A DNA stretch of 64,000 bases from Monosporascus cannonballus (lineage: Eukaryota; Ascomycota; Sordariomycetes; Xylariales), in assembly GCA_004154925.1 (NCBI GenBank), contig QJNS01000202.1:62001-126000 (forward strand). The letters are read 5' to 3'. Each line of letters starts with the position of its first letter. Positions within the stretch are counted from its first letter, which is position 1. A program made the translations under genes and the position numbers. Under the pieces are notes generated by a model, which did not search any database, was not told the DNA's origin, and saw only the letters and a list, made by a program, of their open reading frames with translations. This document shows positions 1 through 10,892 of this stretch, in pieces.

Positions 1-59
1 CAAGCTAGTAACATCGGCGATAGAGTTCTTTCCGCCGATCCGGGCTTATTCGATTATCT

Positions 60-480
60 TAAGTTTTAATATATTGTAGATAAAGTTAACTTCGGCTTAA
101 ATAAATTGTCGTTATCGATACAGGACCTTATAATCGGTTATAAAACCCTTTAGGTCGTCGATAAAATCCTTAAGATATAGCACCAGCTTTTCGAATTTCT
201 GCTTATCCCCGATTATTTACCGATCTACTGATAGAATAATAGATTGTTTCTGGACATATCGTACAGGCGATGTTAAATTGGCCAAAGTTAAAACCTAAAA
301 TAAAAGTCGCAGAGCTAACGCGTTTAATATGTTCGTTATAACAGATTTGTTCCTACTGAGTTCTGCTAACGAAAATCCGTAACGTTTAAATAACATCCTA
401 TAATCCTAGAATAACGTAATAATACGGTATAAGGTTTTCGATACGGCCAAACGGATTTTTTCGCTTTATTGATTTATTTA
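60..480 (-). pseudogene. RIP-degraded coding remnant, unidentified
   Basis: Read on the minus strand, this stretch gives one long protein-like frame interrupted only by TAA/TAG codons of the kind CAA/CAG would become under RIP. The visible peptide is leucine-rich and helical in character, with segments such as SEKIRLAVSKTLYRI and KDFIDDLKGFITDYK. No family is recognised. The surrounding 1-690 is AT-rich with many TpA and few CpA, so the locus probably belonged to a duplicated sequence. It could be a piece of a host gene family or of an old repeat. Confidence that it once coded is moderate; identity is unknown. Confidence 0.35.
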
Positions 481-689
481 AGCATCCGAACCGTCGCCGT
501 CGATAATACCGTCAGTACGGCCTTACGTCAAAAACCGTAAGCGCTTATTAATATATTTCGTATCGAGAAATAAATAATTACGTCCGAAATAATATCTTCG
601 TTAAATAAAGTAAAAATAATTAATGTAGGTCGAAAACAGGCCGGCTAGGCCGACGACGCTAACGGCGAGGCCTACGGGCTCTATAATGT

Positions 690-1374
690 TTGGATCTTAT
701 GTCGGGAAACATGGGCAGATGGAAACATAGCTTCGAGAGCGAGCCACCCGTTATTTTGTATCTTTATAACCCCAGCCGTCCCTTTAGGCTGCTATTTCGC
801 ACATCTACTGTCATTAAGTTGTTGGCCAGCTGCAAGGCGGCCAAGCAAACACACGTGGAAAGCCATGAGAGTTTTGAGGCAGATTGCAAGGCATTCGGGT
901 TCCTGTATTCGACTGGTATGGAATATTCGCGTATGCTGGCGGGAAATTAGCAGCAATTTATGCTGGCTGTTGCCGCTTGGGTGGGAATTGTACCACGAGT
1001 GTAAGTAGTGGGAAGGACTAATAGTCAATGATGCTGTCCTCTCGGAGATATTGCCGTTGTATTCCACTCCCCCTTCTCTCTGGTCTGGTTCGTCTCCGGC
1101 ATTGTAATCTTAACCCATACCCTCCGCCTACCTAAGTTTTAGAACGGCTGTTCACGCCAACCACAACGTCATAACTCTTCCGGTGTTGCCTGTAAAACGA
1201 TTTCCAGCTCCTGTTACAGGACCAACCAAGAAATACTCGCTTGCATATGCGGGGACAACGGACACCGTTCCTCTCTTATCCCCTAGGGACTTCCGAGACT
1301 CACAAGCAGTGTCCAGTCATAGACTTCGACGTATTGCTTAGATCAATAGTGTTGAGAGGCAGAATATTGGCTGC
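690..1374. other. balanced-composition island, no gene recognised
   Basis: Base composition changes sharply near 640-690 from AT-rich RIP-mutated DNA to roughly balanced sequence that runs on to about 1975. Short open frames exist on both strands at 690-950 and 792-1067, but neither has a recognisable motif and they overlap each other. The stretch leads into the SET-domain remnant and may contain degraded upstream exons of that gene, though no homology could be read directly. Confidence 0.4.
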
Positions 1375-1735
1375 TTCATCGCCATAGCCTCCGCTGCTAT
1401 CAACCACAGGTGAGTTCAACATGACCTTTAATCCACCTCACCTCACCTCACGAACTGGACTGATTCACCTCTTAACAGCTACACCCCTAATGCGTTCATT
1501 CCTACAACAAGCTCGCTGGCGCCTTGGCCCCCAATGCTCTTCGTGACATCGGGCCGGGTGAGGAGATCATAATCAGCTACTTTAAAGAATCGATCTTCCT
1601 GAACAAGGTGGAGCGGCAGAACCGTCTGGTAAACCAGGGATTTGCCTGCAACTGTGCGGCCTGTACTTCGGACGACCACAAGGCCCAGCGAGTAACAGAG
1701 AGGAACTCCTGCGATTGTGTGCGATTGGCATAACA
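1375..1735 (+). pseudogene. SET-domain protein fragment, frameshifted
   Basis: This is the C-terminal half of a SET domain plus post-SET cysteine motif, as in fungal SMYD/SET-type lysine methyltransferases. Exon sequence up to 1409 ends in the INHS part of the NHSC catalytic motif. An intron at 1410-1478 follows (GTGAGT donor, CAG acceptor), and the next exon starts within the Ser codon. The Cys of NHSC is replaced by Tyr (TAC, a G to A change). A one-base loss after the PNAFI segment shifts the frame. The downstream frame then reads ALRDIGPGEEIIISYF and a Cys-rich GFACNCAAC post-SET region. With the active-site Cys lost, a frameshift and no upstream SET part, it is a gene relic. The SET assignment is firm; the subfamily is not. 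Confidence 0.75.
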
Positions 1736-1739
1736 CACT

Positions 1740-2447
1740 TTTCAACTTGGGATCTCAATTCGAACCGGGCACTGTCTTGAAAGCCACGTAAACTTGAAGC
1801 GCCCCCTCGATGCTCTGTATCAACCCGAATAAAATAGTCAATACCAAAACGAGGACGGCGACCCAGAAGGCATACCATTGCACCCCATTCCTGCGGTCGT
1901 ACCACCATTACGTCAATGTATTCGGCTGTGCTTCGTCGAAAACTTACTTTAATATCACTAGCCAATCGCATTAAAAACGAAATTTTTCGATTTGCCTTAA
2001 ATCAGTTTTAAGCCGGCCGTACCGCATTACGTATTAGTTTAATAATAGCAATTTGGAAACTTATTTCCGGGTTTCCTTATTAGTTGAAAGGAATAAAAAA
2101 ATTAATATTTATAAGGTTTCGGCTATTAGCCCCGCAGGTAATAAGTTATCGTTATTTTTTTATTGTTAATATACCGTTTTTAAAACGTCTTAACTATAAC
2201 ATAATTTACTTTTATCGTTAATATTCGAAAAATAATACATAATAAAATATATAAATTTTTTGTCGTTATTTATTTGGCGTAAATGGCTTAATAGGTTATC
2301 GGTTTAGATAATTTCAATTTTCCTTATTCGGACGATATTTCTTATAATAAAATTTTTGCTTAAATTTATTTTGTTATTAATAAAAACGGGCTTTTTATCG
2401 AAATAATTTATTAAGTATTTTCTTAAAGGTCTTTTGTTACGGCCTGG
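1740..2447. other. no gene recognised; RIP boundary near 1975
   Basis: Balanced sequence continues to about 1975, then AT-rich RIP-mutated sequence begins. No family-specific motif, tRNA or repeat could be read. The minus-strand open frame at 1582-1971 overlaps the SET relic and looks like a chance frame. Confidence 0.4.
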
Positions 2448-2567
2448 TCACCCGTAAGAGCTCCAGAGTATATATGCAGCTGTAAGCACCAGAATGATTG
2501 CCACAATTGCGATCATTCCACCGATCTTTTGCACTGGTGGCGTGATGGTATGGTGCAGCCATAACAT
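2448..2567 (-). CDS. tiny predicted single-pass membrane protein (39 aa)
   Basis: This minus-strand ORF runs from ATG at 2567-2565 to TGA at 2450-2448. It lies in a block of about 120 bp with normal composition, surrounded by RIP-mutated AT-rich DNA. The peptide has a short proline-containing head (TITPPVQK) and then a strongly hydrophobic segment from about residue 17 (GGMIAIVAIILVL onward) that would make one transmembrane helix, ending WSSYG. It could be a complete micro-protein or the last exon of a larger gene whose other exons are degraded. No family is recognised. Support is the open frame, the membrane-like stretch and the lack of RIP signature. Confidence 0.3.
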   Translation of the reverse strand: MLWLHHTITPPVQKIGGMIAIVAIILVLTAAYILWSSYG

Positions 2568-2751
2568 CTTTGTTTTTATTTTAATTCCGTCCTGCCTGAA
2601 AACCCGTAAAAAAACTGCCGTAATTGTATATAAAAAGCAGATTAATTACGAAATTAATAAAGTTCTTAAATAGCTCCTCCTTATTATCATGGAATATGGT
2701 AAATTTAAAACGTAAGTTTTTCCGAATATCTGCCCAATTAACCCTTAATTT

Positions 2752-3167
2752 TGTTATGACCTAACGGTCTTGGCTTCTGAAAACGGTCGGGATCCTGAGG
2801 AACCAGACCCCGACCTAGCCAAAAAGTCACGTAACTAGCTCAAAGGGCTCAAGGGCCCTAATTGGACAAAAAGGCTTAAGCCGGATGAACACCAAAGAGG
2901 GCTTAAAGGGGCTCAAGGGGACTCAACTAGAGAAATGTCGTTAAGCCATGATAAATACCTTAAACCAAAACAAAAATATATACGCTTATTATTTCCATAA
3001 TTTAAATAGTTTCAGCTTATAATAATATTTCGTTACCTAAGGTACTTTCAGTATTACGAAACGTAATACATTATTATATTTATTGCTTAGATTTTTACGA
3101 TATTTCTGTTAATATAAACTTATTAACTTAAGGTTTAATAATTAATTAAACCTTATAATTCGTTATA
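2752..3167 (+). repeat. 5' LTR of element A
   Basis: This 416-bp repeat matches 15898-16313. Its outer (left) part keeps normal composition, while its right part is RIP-mutated; the 3' copy shows the reverse. It carries a TATA-like ATATATA followed by the conserved CATAATTTAAATAG stretch. The U3 part contains short GGCTCAAG/GGCTTAA repeats and a CACGTA at about 2828, a probable RIP derivative of CACGTG. Confidence 0.9.
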
Positions 3168-3227
3168 TGTTATAAGTTTTTATTTAGTAATACCGTTAAA
3201 CTCTAAGTAATACTTAACACTGTCAAA

Positions 3228-4141
3228 ATATCGACCAGCATTTAGGAAACCTTTATTTAGCAGCTTTAAGCTCGAATTCGGAAACTGGAAAAAGAAATTC
3301 GACAACTTAAGGTTACGCCACTTGCCTAACCCTTTTTCGCCCGCATAAAACCTAAAAAACCAAAACCTTACGATAAAAAGGGTAACCCTTAAACCTTTTT
3401 AACTTAGATACGAATTTACTTTCGTTTCTTAAATCTTAATAACCCAGCGGATATGGTTTTAGCAATAAAAATATACCTAACAGGAAATACGGCTAAATAA
3501 TTTAAACTTATTATGAAAAATTTTATAAAAATAAGAAAAATAAATAAGGAAAATTTCATTAATAAAATCTTTTTAATTTATACCAATTTTAAAAACAAAG
3601 TACGCGATAATTTCGGCAATCCGGATAAAAAACAATTTGCAGCCCAGTAACTTTTGTAACTTAAATAAAAAAAACCCGTATTCAAATACGCCATAACTTT
3701 CAAAAGTTTTGCGATTAAGGCGGAATAAAGAAACGACGAAACCAACGCCCTTATCGACATATTTTATAAAGGACTAAAGGATAATATGAAAAATAAAATC
3801 ATTTGGATCAAACGATTAGTTACCTTGGACCGGTATATTATAAAGATAATTAAGATTAATAACCGATAATTAGAAAAATAACAGGAAAAAATAGGACAAT
3901 ATGCCTTACGTTCGGGATATAACAAATCTAACCAGGGAAAAAAAACGAAACGCACCTCTTACTTCTTATGGAACGGCACTAGGACCTATGGAACTCGGCG
4001 TTACCCACAGATAAGACTGGAACTAGATTAAATGCTTTAATTATAGCAAGATGGGATATAAGGTTTACAAATATAAAAAGCCCAAAAAGCCACAATAGGA
4101 TAACTGGACCCCTATACCGGAAAAATAGTCTAAGAACAATT
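3228..4141 (+). pseudogene. gag of element A, 5' part (interrupted by B)
   Basis: The start position corresponds to the ATG seen intact in element C at 42359; here it is ATA (G to A). The frame encodes a Gag beginning MSTS-like and continuing to the zinc-knuckle region near 4033, where KCFN is followed by altered Cys codons. Several CAA/CAG codons have become stops. Element B is inserted just downstream of the knuckle, and the rest of the frame continues from 10893. Confidence 0.7.
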
Positions 4142-4535
4142 TGTTATGACCTAACGATCTTGGCTTCCCCAAACGGTCGGAGAGCTTGGGCACCCAAGCC
4201 CGACCATGCCAAGAAGATCACGTGATTGGCTTAAACGGCTCAAGGGCTTGGCGCTTTTAAGCCGGTTAAGCCAATAAGCGGCTTAAGGGGCCTAAAGAGC
4301 TTAAAGGTTTAAGCCGGTTAAATGGTTTAAGCCAGAAATAAAATATATATGCTTATTAATTCCATAATTTAAATAATTTTAATTTACAATATAATATCGT
4401 TATTTAAAGTATTTTTAATATTACGAAACGTAATATGATTATTATATATATTGCTTAAATTCTTACAATATTTCTATTAATATAAACTTATCGACTTAAG
4501 GTTTAATAATTAGTTAAACCTTATAACTCGTTATA
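4142..4535 (+). repeat. 5' LTR of element B
   Basis: This 394-bp LTR starts TGTTATGACC and ends CTCGTTATA, the RIP-altered form of CTCGTTACA in the 3' copy. It has an intact CACGTG at 4219-4224, a U3 with GGCTTAA/GGCTCAAG short repeats, and an ATATATA TATA-like box near 4346. The sequence after the LTR (CGTTATAAGC) corresponds to the primer-binding position, which is unmutated in element E. Confidence 0.9.
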
Positions 4536-4595
4536 CGTTATAAGCTTTTATTTAATAATATCGTTAAATTCCGAGCAATATTTAACATTATTAAG

Positions 4596-7500
4596 ATATC
4601 GACCAGTATTTAGGAAAACTCTTATTTAGCAGCTTTAGGTTCGAATTCGGGAGCTGGAAAAAAAATTCGATAACTTAAAGTTACGTTACCTGCTTAAACC
4701 TTTTTCGCCCGCATAAAGCCCAAAAAACCAGAACCTTACGATAAAAAGGGCAACCTTTAAATTTTTTTAACTTAAGTACGAATTTACTTTCATTTTTTAA
4801 ACCTTAATAACCCAGCAGATATAGTCCTAGTAATAAGAATATACTTAACAAGAAATACGGCTAATTAATTTAAACCTATTATAAGAAATTTCTTAAAAAT
4901 AAAAAAAACAAATAAGGAAAATTTTATTAACAAAATCTTTTTAACTTATACTAATTTTAAAAATAAAATACGTAATAATTTCGGGAATCCGGATAAAAAA
5001 CGATTAATAGCTTAATAACTCTTATAATTTTAATAAAAAGGACTTATACCTAAGTACGCCGTAACCTTTAATAGTTTCACGGTTAAAACCGGATAAGAAA
5101 ATAATAAAATTAACGCCTTTATCGATATATTTTATAAAGGATTAAAAAATAATGTAAAAGATAAGATTGTTCGGATTAAATAACTAGTTACCCTGGACCG
5201 GTATATTGTAAAAGTAATTAAGATTAATAATTAACAATTTGAAAAACGATAGGAGAAAAAGGGATAATACGCCTTATATTCGGAATATAACAAGTTTAAC
5301 CAGGGGAAAAAATAAAACGCACCCCTTATTTCTTACGGAACGGCGCTAGAACTTATGAAACTCGGCATTACTCATAAATAAGATTAAAGCCAGATTAAAT
5401 GCTTTAATTATGGCAAAATAGGATATAAGGCTTATAAGTGTAAAAAGCCCAAAAGGCCACGACAAAATAACTGGACCCCTATACCGGAAGGACAATCCAG
5501 GAACAGCTAAAGAAATAACGGCAAAACTATTAACATGATCTAAGCCAAGTACGTATTAGGTTTACGATAAAAGGTCCAACAGGGACCATTACGATAAGAG
5601 ATTCGACGAAGGATGCAAAAAGCCAAAAAGCTGGCGTAATAAGTAACGCAAGCATAGTAAAAAACATTATAAGAATAATTACGCAAATACCGGAACTGGA
5701 CAGAAAAAGTTTATCCCGGAATACCTGATCAATACGGCAGAATGCACGTTATACATTGTCGACGACGAGAATACCCCGATCATAAAAAATGGAAATAATA
5801 TATTTATATACAAATTACCCGTAAATATTACGAGAGATTCGAATTTTTAAATTGAACCGGACATAATAAAAATAACGAATAATAATATCGACAATTTCGA
5901 ACTATAATTTTAAAAAATATCTAGCAATTGGCCGAAATAAAAAGCTGGCCTAAAAAAAGTAATACTTACAAAAAAACCTTTTTTGTTATTATAAATAGTG
6001 TAATTACCAAACGGAAAAAGAATTAATCCAGCGTACGGTAAAAGAAATACTATTAAAAAGTTATTACGAATTTCTATTTTTAATTAGTATTTATTGCGGA
6101 TCCTTAAAAAAATTTATTAAGGAAAAAATACATTTATTTACAGAACACCTTTAAAACGACAGCCAGAATAACGTATAATAAAACGTAGTTACAAATATAA
6201 AAAAATAATTTATTCGATAAGGAGAAAAATTACAAAAGAATTAAGAATAATTAATACGGCTTAAAAAATTATATGCCGGCAATAATAATAAATATAATAA
6301 CTTAATACGTTAAACGAAAAAATATTAATAAAGTTCGATAAATTTAAATAAACATTAAAAGAAAAAGGTTATTTGTAAAAAAAGTTGCAAAATAACAAAA
6401 CCCAAAAAAATTAAAAAGAATTTCCAAAAAACGTTTTAAATACGACGATAGGAAATATGAACAACTTTATTACTTTACATATACGAATCGAAACGTATTA
6501 ATATACCGTAATAATGGATTATAAAGTTTTAGGCGGAAATTATATTATATTAAATATGGTTAATAAATTTAAATTATTATAGAAATATAAGTTAAAACCT
6601 TATATAACGACAAATACCGAAAGGTAAGAATTTACTTACGATAACGGAAAAATTATACGTAAAATTAATCATCTTAAGATTTTTATTAAAAGATGATATC
6701 AAATAATTAATTTCTATATCGTTTTACTTAAAAATTATGATATAATTTTAGGATTATTATAGATACGTTAATACGGAATTTTAATTAATAGCGGAATTAG
6801 TTAAATAAAATTCGCCTTATATCCCATTAATAAACGAAAAAAAAAAATTAATATTCGATCGATAATAACGATAAATATAGGCATAAGAATACGATAAATA
6901 CCTTATTACCTAAAAAATAAATTACAAAAAAAGACGGATATCAAAAAAATATAATATATTATTATTACTATTAAAGTAAAATTAAAGCAATTAAATAACA
7001 ATTTAAAATACTAAAAATAACAGCGTTAAAAATTAAAAAACTTAATGAATATATTATCATAATATTATAAATATAAATAGCTTTTTAAGAAAAAGCTTAA
7101 TACGAAATTATTAAAATATAGCAAATAAAATTACGAAATAATTTTTAAAAAAAGATCTTCGATAAAGTTTTACCTTATTTATAATTTTAACGGAAACGAA
7201 TTATATATTTTTAAAAAATATCTGGAAAATCGGTTATAAAAAAGATGGATTCGATTTTCGAAATTACCAATAAATTACCTGATATTTTTTGTACTAAAGA
7301 AAAATAGAAAATTGCGATTTGTAATTAATTATCGATAATTAAACGACGTTATCGTTAAGGATCGAATATTATTTCCCTTAATTACGGAAATAAAAAACCA
7401 ATTTTATAAAGCTAAATAGTTTACTGTATTCGATCTTAAAAATACATATAAGCTTAGTAAAATTAAAAAAAATACGAATGAAAAATAACCTCTAAAACGA

Positions 7501-9880
7501 AATACGGATTATTTAAAAATTTAATTATATTAATAGAATTTACGAATATACCAGCAATCTTTCAGCGAATAATTAATTACGTATGACGAAAATACCTCGA
7601 TATTTTTATTATTTGCTATCTCGACCATATTCTTATTTTTTAAAAACGGAAAACACATATATAAAATACGTATATAAGGTTTTTTAAGTTTTATAGGACG
7701 TAAGGTTATTTGTTAATATAAAAAAGAATTAATTCCATATATAGAAAGTAAAATATTTAGGATATATTATTACCCCGGGATATATTAGGATAAATCTTAA
7801 AAAAATCTCTGCAATTACAACATAGCAAAGGTTAACGATAGCTAAGGAAATACAAATATTCTTTAGATTTGCCAATTATTATAAGATATTTATTCGAAAC
7901 TTTAGCAAAATAATTATACCCCTAATAAATCTTATAAAGAAAAAAAAAGAATTTAAATGGACGCCAAATACGGAAAAGGTATTTGAGGATATTAAGGATA
8001 CGATTATTAACGAATTAATACTAATTATGTACGATCCGAACCGCCTTATTAAATTAGAAACCGATATTTCAGATTATGTATTAAGCGCAATAATCGGATA
8101 ACGAAATACTTAAAATAAATTATATCCTATTGCATTTTTTTTATATAAATTAAAAAGAACCGAATTTAATTACGGCATTTTAAATAAAGAATTTATAGTT
8201 ATTATTATGGCATTTCGAGAATTTAGGTATTTCCTAAAAAGAAATTTGTATCAAATTAAGGTTTATACGGATTATCAAAATCTTACCCGATTTACTATAA
8301 TTAGAATATTTACAAAACGATAATTAAAATATACGGAAGAATTGGCGACTTTCGATTTCGTTATTATTTATAAAAAAAGATTAAAAAACGGCAAAGTAAA
8401 TGCTTTAAGTAAGCGACCAAACCTTAAAAAAATTGGTTAAAGTTAATTATATAATTTTCGATATTATTATAAAAAGATATTTATGCTTACGATAAATTAC
8501 GACGATTTAGGCAGTATTTTTCGATATATATTAAAGGATTTAATAATATAATAATAATTTCTTAAAAAACCAAAAAACAAACAAAATATAAGTTCTAAAA
8601 AAGTATTAAAAGGATTTAATACGAAAAATATACGAATATTAAATATATAAATATTTAAGGATTTACAAAACCTTAAAACAATTTTAACGTATATATTTTT
8701 TTCTTAAAATAAAATTAACGGTACAAAAAGTTATACGGTAATACGATATTTACGTTAAAACAAAAATTTAATAATATAAGTTATACGAGAATTTACAATT
8801 ATTATTAATTGCAATATAATTATAATATTTAATTATGTTCGATTTTATTATTAAGCTTTTTATATCAAAAAATTTAATTACGGAAATATATTACGATAGT
8901 ATTTTCGTAATCGTCGACCGATTCACAAAATTTTCTTATTTTTATTATATTATAAAAATATAAACGCCGAACAACTAGCATATATTTTTTTAAAATATAT
9001 TTTTAATATATACGGATTATTAATGGAAATTATATTGAATAAAGGATTAATATTCGTATTTAAATTTTCGCAAGGTTTTACAGCATAAATCGGCCTAAAT
9101 CATAAATTATTTAACGTACTTAAACCATAAATAAATAAATAAATAAAACGAATAAATTAAATGTTAAAAGCTTATTTATAATATTATATTAATTACGAAC
9201 AAAATAATTAAGTTAAGAAATTACCGATTGTATAATTAGGTTATAATACCAATTATTATGAAAATATTAAAATAATATTTATAAATACAAATTTTGGTTT
9301 TATTTTAAAAATATATAAAAGAATACGTAACGATAATCCAATTAATGTTAAATATTTTTTATGTTAAAATAATTACGATAATTGCATTAAGAAATAAAAA
9401 TAGAATTAAAATTTATACGAAATTAAATAAATAAATATTATAATTAGAAAAAGTTAAAAAAATTTATTTTCGAAAAAAAGGAAATATTTTTTTATTATAA
9501 AAAATATTTAAACAAAAAAACCTATTAAAAAACTTAATTTTAAATATATCGGTTTATATAAAATCGCCAAAAAATCTGAGAAAATAATTATTAATTAGAT
9601 TTTTTATTAAAAGTTAAATTTTATTTAATTTTTTATGTTTTTTTATTCGAATTAATAATAAATATAATTAAAATATATACGGTATAAAACGATATGGAAA
9701 TAAAAAACGAATAAATAAACGAATTAAAAAAAGTATTTAATATACAAAAACAAAATGAATTTACCTAGTACTTAATTAAATAAAAAAAGTATCCAGATTC
9801 CGAAAATATTTAAGAATTCGTTAAAAATCTTATTAACGCTTAATACTTATTAAAGAACTTTTATTAATAATAATGGGCGT
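4596..9880 (+). pseudogene. gag-pol of element B, RIP-inactivated
   Basis: The Gag start codon at 4596-4598 is ATA, replacing the ATG of element C. A zinc knuckle with RIP-altered Cys (CFNYGKIGYKAYKC) lies at 5400-5444. The protease-like region follows near 6470-6800. The RT core reads ICYLDHILIF at about 7606-7635, matching the YLDD box. The connection and RNase H region (KFMVIIMAF-type segment, YTDYQNLTRFT) lie near 8150-8420. Integrase follows, then a chromodomain near 9690-9870 whose RIP-altered core reads FTQYLIK. Stops are almost all TAA/TAG at expected Gln codons. Confidence 0.8.
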
Positions 9881-9899
9881 ATCTTAGTTAAGGGTTGAT

Positions 9900-10315
9900 T
9901 AATTAATAGCCGGGATATTAGGCCAGTTGGCTGCGGCTTACGTTAACGTAATAGTTATAATAATAGCTTTTAACTGTTTTTATTTCTTTTCGAGGCGCTT
10001 AAATCTTTTCATCGTTTTTGTACCTTGAATATTACGACGAAATATTTTAATTCCACGACGGCGAAGCAACTTCCGTTATTTCTATAGGCGGTCTAGTTTA
10101 TTTACAGCATTACGTAAAGCCTTACGGGCCTATTCCTTTTCGCGTTCCAAACGGTTTTCCTTATTAAGAAGTTTTTTGTACTTAAATTCCGAGGGGCCAA
10201 ACAAATTACAAGAGCTACCGTATTGTATATAGCGGGCGTATTTCCCAGAATTACGGTACGCCTTGCAAGATACGCCAATAAAACGGCAACGAAAACAAAA
10301 GTTTTCTTAAGGCAT
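9900..10315 (-). pseudogene. antisense Zn2Cys6-like/coiled-coil accessory ORF of element B
   Basis: Read on the minus strand from ATG 10315, this frame has Cys/Tyr at C7-x2-C10-x6-C17-x8-Y26-x2-Y29-x6-C36 (10208-10297). This is the spacing of a fungal Zn(II)2Cys6 cluster with two Cys replaced by Tyr, as RIP of TGT/TGC would do. The next part is charged and helical, with a core LDRL-KQRKLL-RRGI-type pattern, and it ends in AAANWPNIP. Stops at residue 3 and further on are TAA/TAG at probable Gln sites. The same architecture occurs at the same place in A, C, D and E. Identity as a homologous gene comes from comparing copies inside this window. Confidence 0.7.
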
Positions 10316-10493
10316 AATAAAACCTAATAATATAATACGTTCTGCAAGGATAAAAACGTTAATACGTTTGCGGGAACGGGATTTTTCGACGCGACCTGAC
10401 ATAATAGGTATAAAGAAGGAAAAGTTATTTACCGAAGTTAACAAACAAACGGAATAATCTTTAGGGACAAAGATCTTGGAAGGGGAGAGATCG

Positions 10494-10887
10494 TATTATG
10501 ACCTAACGATCTTGGCTTCCCCAAACGGTCGGAGAGCTTGGGCACCCAAGCCCGACCATGCCAAGAAGATTACGTAATTGGCTCAAAGGGCTCAAGGGCT
10601 TGGCGCCTTTGAGCCAGTTGAGCCAGTAGGCGGCTTAAGGGGCTTAAGGGGCTTAAGGGTTTGAGCCGGTTAAGTGATTTGAGCCAGAAATAAAATATAT
10701 ACGCTTATTAATTCCATAATTTAAATAACTTTAATTTATAATATAACATCGTTATTTAAAATATTTTTGGCATTACGAAACGTAATACGATTACTGTATT
10801 TATTACTTAGATTCCTATAATACTTTTGTTAACATAAACCCGTCGACTTAAGGTTTAATAGTTGGTTAAACCTTATAGCTCGTTACA
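10494..10887 (+). repeat. 3' LTR of element B
   Basis: This 394-bp copy of 4142-4535 begins TATTATGACC (TG to TA by RIP) and ends CTCGTTACA. It is preceded by a polypurine tract (GGAAGGGGAGAGA) at about 10479-10491 that would prime plus-strand synthesis. It is followed by TAATT and then the continuation of element A's gag. Confidence 0.9.
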
Positions 10888-10892
10888 TAATT

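Larger units (their letters stand above)
4142..10887 (+). mobile_element. Ty3/Gypsy chromodomain LTR retrotransposon B, RIP-mutated, nested in A
   Basis: LTRs of 394 bp lie at 4142-4535 and 10494-10887. The 5-bp flanks are CAATT (4137-4141) and TAATT (10888-10892), a target duplication in which one copy has had a C to T change. B is 6746 bp and in the same orientation as A. Internal regions of A and B are closely related, but the U3 parts of their LTRs are clearly different, so they are sister subfamilies. Coding order is gag, protease, RT/RNase H, integrase and chromodomain, with an antisense accessory ORF before the 3' LTR. Many nonsense codons mark it as dead. Confidence 0.93.
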
